Assembly (NCBI GenBank): GCA_030549775.1
Contig: CM060174.1
Coordinates: 3,389,391-3,453,390, forward strand
Length of the DNA: 64,000 nt
Direction: 5' to 3'
Source of the DNA: Tamarix chinensis
Lineage: Eukaryota; Streptophyta; Magnoliopsida; Caryophyllales; Tamaricaceae
Under the pieces are notes generated by a model. The model made no database searches, had not been told where the DNA came from, and saw only the letters and a list, made by a program, of their open reading frames with translations. How positions within the stretch are numbered: position 1 is the first letter of the stretch; each line of letters opens with the position of its first letter. Below are positions 63,498 through 64,000 of this stretch, one piece after another. The translations under genes were made by a program, and so were the position numbers.

Positions 63498-64000
63498 TGT
63501 AACACCCCCAAAATTCACTACTGAAAAATTTCGTTTTAAATGAAAGAATTAACAGAAGCGAAATAACAAAAATGTGAATTATGGGGATATTACCGCCACA
63601 CTCAGTACCAAACCGGTTCACTCTTATCGTTCCAGTACCAAGTGCTAAGGCTAAAAAGGATTATCATCAAATAAGAGTTAATACTTAAAACAAGAATTCA
63701 TAAGGAAGTTAAATTGTTCACAATACAAAATTCAGAGTACGCATAAAAAGGTTTACAAGCCAAAAGGGTACATAGACAAAGTTCTCAAGGAACATAAAGT
63801 ATCGTACGATAGAACAGAACTAAAATAAAACGATAGAGGGTAAAAAAAAATGAAGAGGAGAGTTCGGCCATGTCGCTCTCGGTCCCTAGGCCAAGTCTAG
63901 GCTAAACCCTCAGCCTCGCTCGATGCCTCGTAAGATTCGTAGGCATCGAATATATCATCTCCTACCTGCATAATTTTAGGTGGGTCCTCTACTCATGGGA
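63498..64000 (-). mobile_element. R10: start of another LTR inside R6, continues past the window
   Basis: Begins TGTAACACCCCCAAAATTC after GTAGT, has the conserved hairpin at 63599-63644, and is closest to R7 in its first 150 bases. Only the first 503 bases are present, so the other end and the target duplication cannot be seen. Confidence 0.75.

Larger units (their letters stand above)
41589..64000 (+). mobile_element. R5: long LTR, outermost of the second nest, continues past the window
   Basis: Begins TGTAATCTTCTCAAATTTT after CAAAT. Own sequence runs 41589-47495 with S1 and T2 inserted, giving about 4.0 kb, and is cut at 47495 by R6 inside a CCGGTCCACCGG cluster. Its end is not in the window. 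Parts in order: AT-rich start, pyrimidine-rich and C-rich block to 43,080, the hairpin zone near 44,695, the segment with GCTAATCAAAGCTT, a minisatellite (45,365-46,455) and a structured block with the CTTTAGG hairpin (46998-47020). No coding sequence. Confidence 0.75.
47496..64000 (+). mobile_element. R6: long LTR inside R5, split by R7 and R10
   Basis: Begins TGTAATCCCCAGAAATTTT. Own sequence in the window is 47496-49301 and 62918-63497; R7 interrupts it at a CTTAT duplication and R10 at 63498. The joined sequence across R7 (...GGATAAACTTATGTTAGCAC...) matches uninterrupted R2 near 37,690, which proves the insertion. The C-rich block is at 47,830-49,010. The 181-aa and 147-aa frames there are low-complexity. 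Confidence 0.8.

Overview
This window is plant nuclear DNA, almost certainly from an angiosperm with a repeat-rich genome. The evidence is one intron-rich gene for a conserved plant splicing factor with GT-AG introns, a Stowaway-type MITE, LTR elements with the plant initiator-Met-tRNA primer binding site, and very long AT-rich or low-complexity stretches. I cannot name the species. No tRNA, rRNA, CRISPR or prokaryotic-style operon was seen.

Region 1-17,000 is genic. A single gene on the minus strand (CDS 2758-15216, 17 coding exons, 953 codons) encodes an RRC1-type protein. It is the plant relative of the U2 snRNP-associated protein U2SURP/SR140, with RRM, SURP, CID, SAP-like and cwf21 modules and an Arg/Asp/Glu-rich tail. 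All 16 introns have GT-AG ends and the exons join in frame. Its 5.1-kb third intron carries three insertions: a TIR element, a Stowaway-like MITE and a decayed LTR element.

Region 17,000-64,000 holds no credible protein gene. It is a nest of very long LTRs that belong to related families. In the sense orientation they start TGTAATACCCC-like and end GGGGTGTTACA-like. Complete single-LTR copies measure about 4.7-5.0 kb or about 3.7-3.9 kb. Most are bounded by perfect 5-bp target-site duplications (GCACC, AATAC, CCCTA, CTTAT, ACACC), which lets the order of insertion be read directly. One nest is R0 containing R1 and R2; R2 contains R3, and R3 contains an extra LTR. The second nest is R5 containing R6, then R7, then R8, then R9, five levels deep. 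Only R3 keeps retrotransposon landmarks (two primer binding sites, two polypurine tracts), and its internal region encodes nothing, so it resembles a LARD-type non-autonomous element. The other copies look like solo LTRs.

Inside the LTRs there are repeated sub-structures: clusters of a CCGGTCCACCGG unit, minisatellites built on GGTAATTTTG, AAT microsatellites, GC-rich strand-asymmetric blocks, and several hairpins. The best hairpin, about 100 nt from the sense 3' end of the LTR, is present in nine copies. It keeps its pairing through compensatory changes and through G-U wobbles that are valid only in the sense RNA, which points to a functional RNA element in the retrotransposon leader. This is the most unusual signal in the window.
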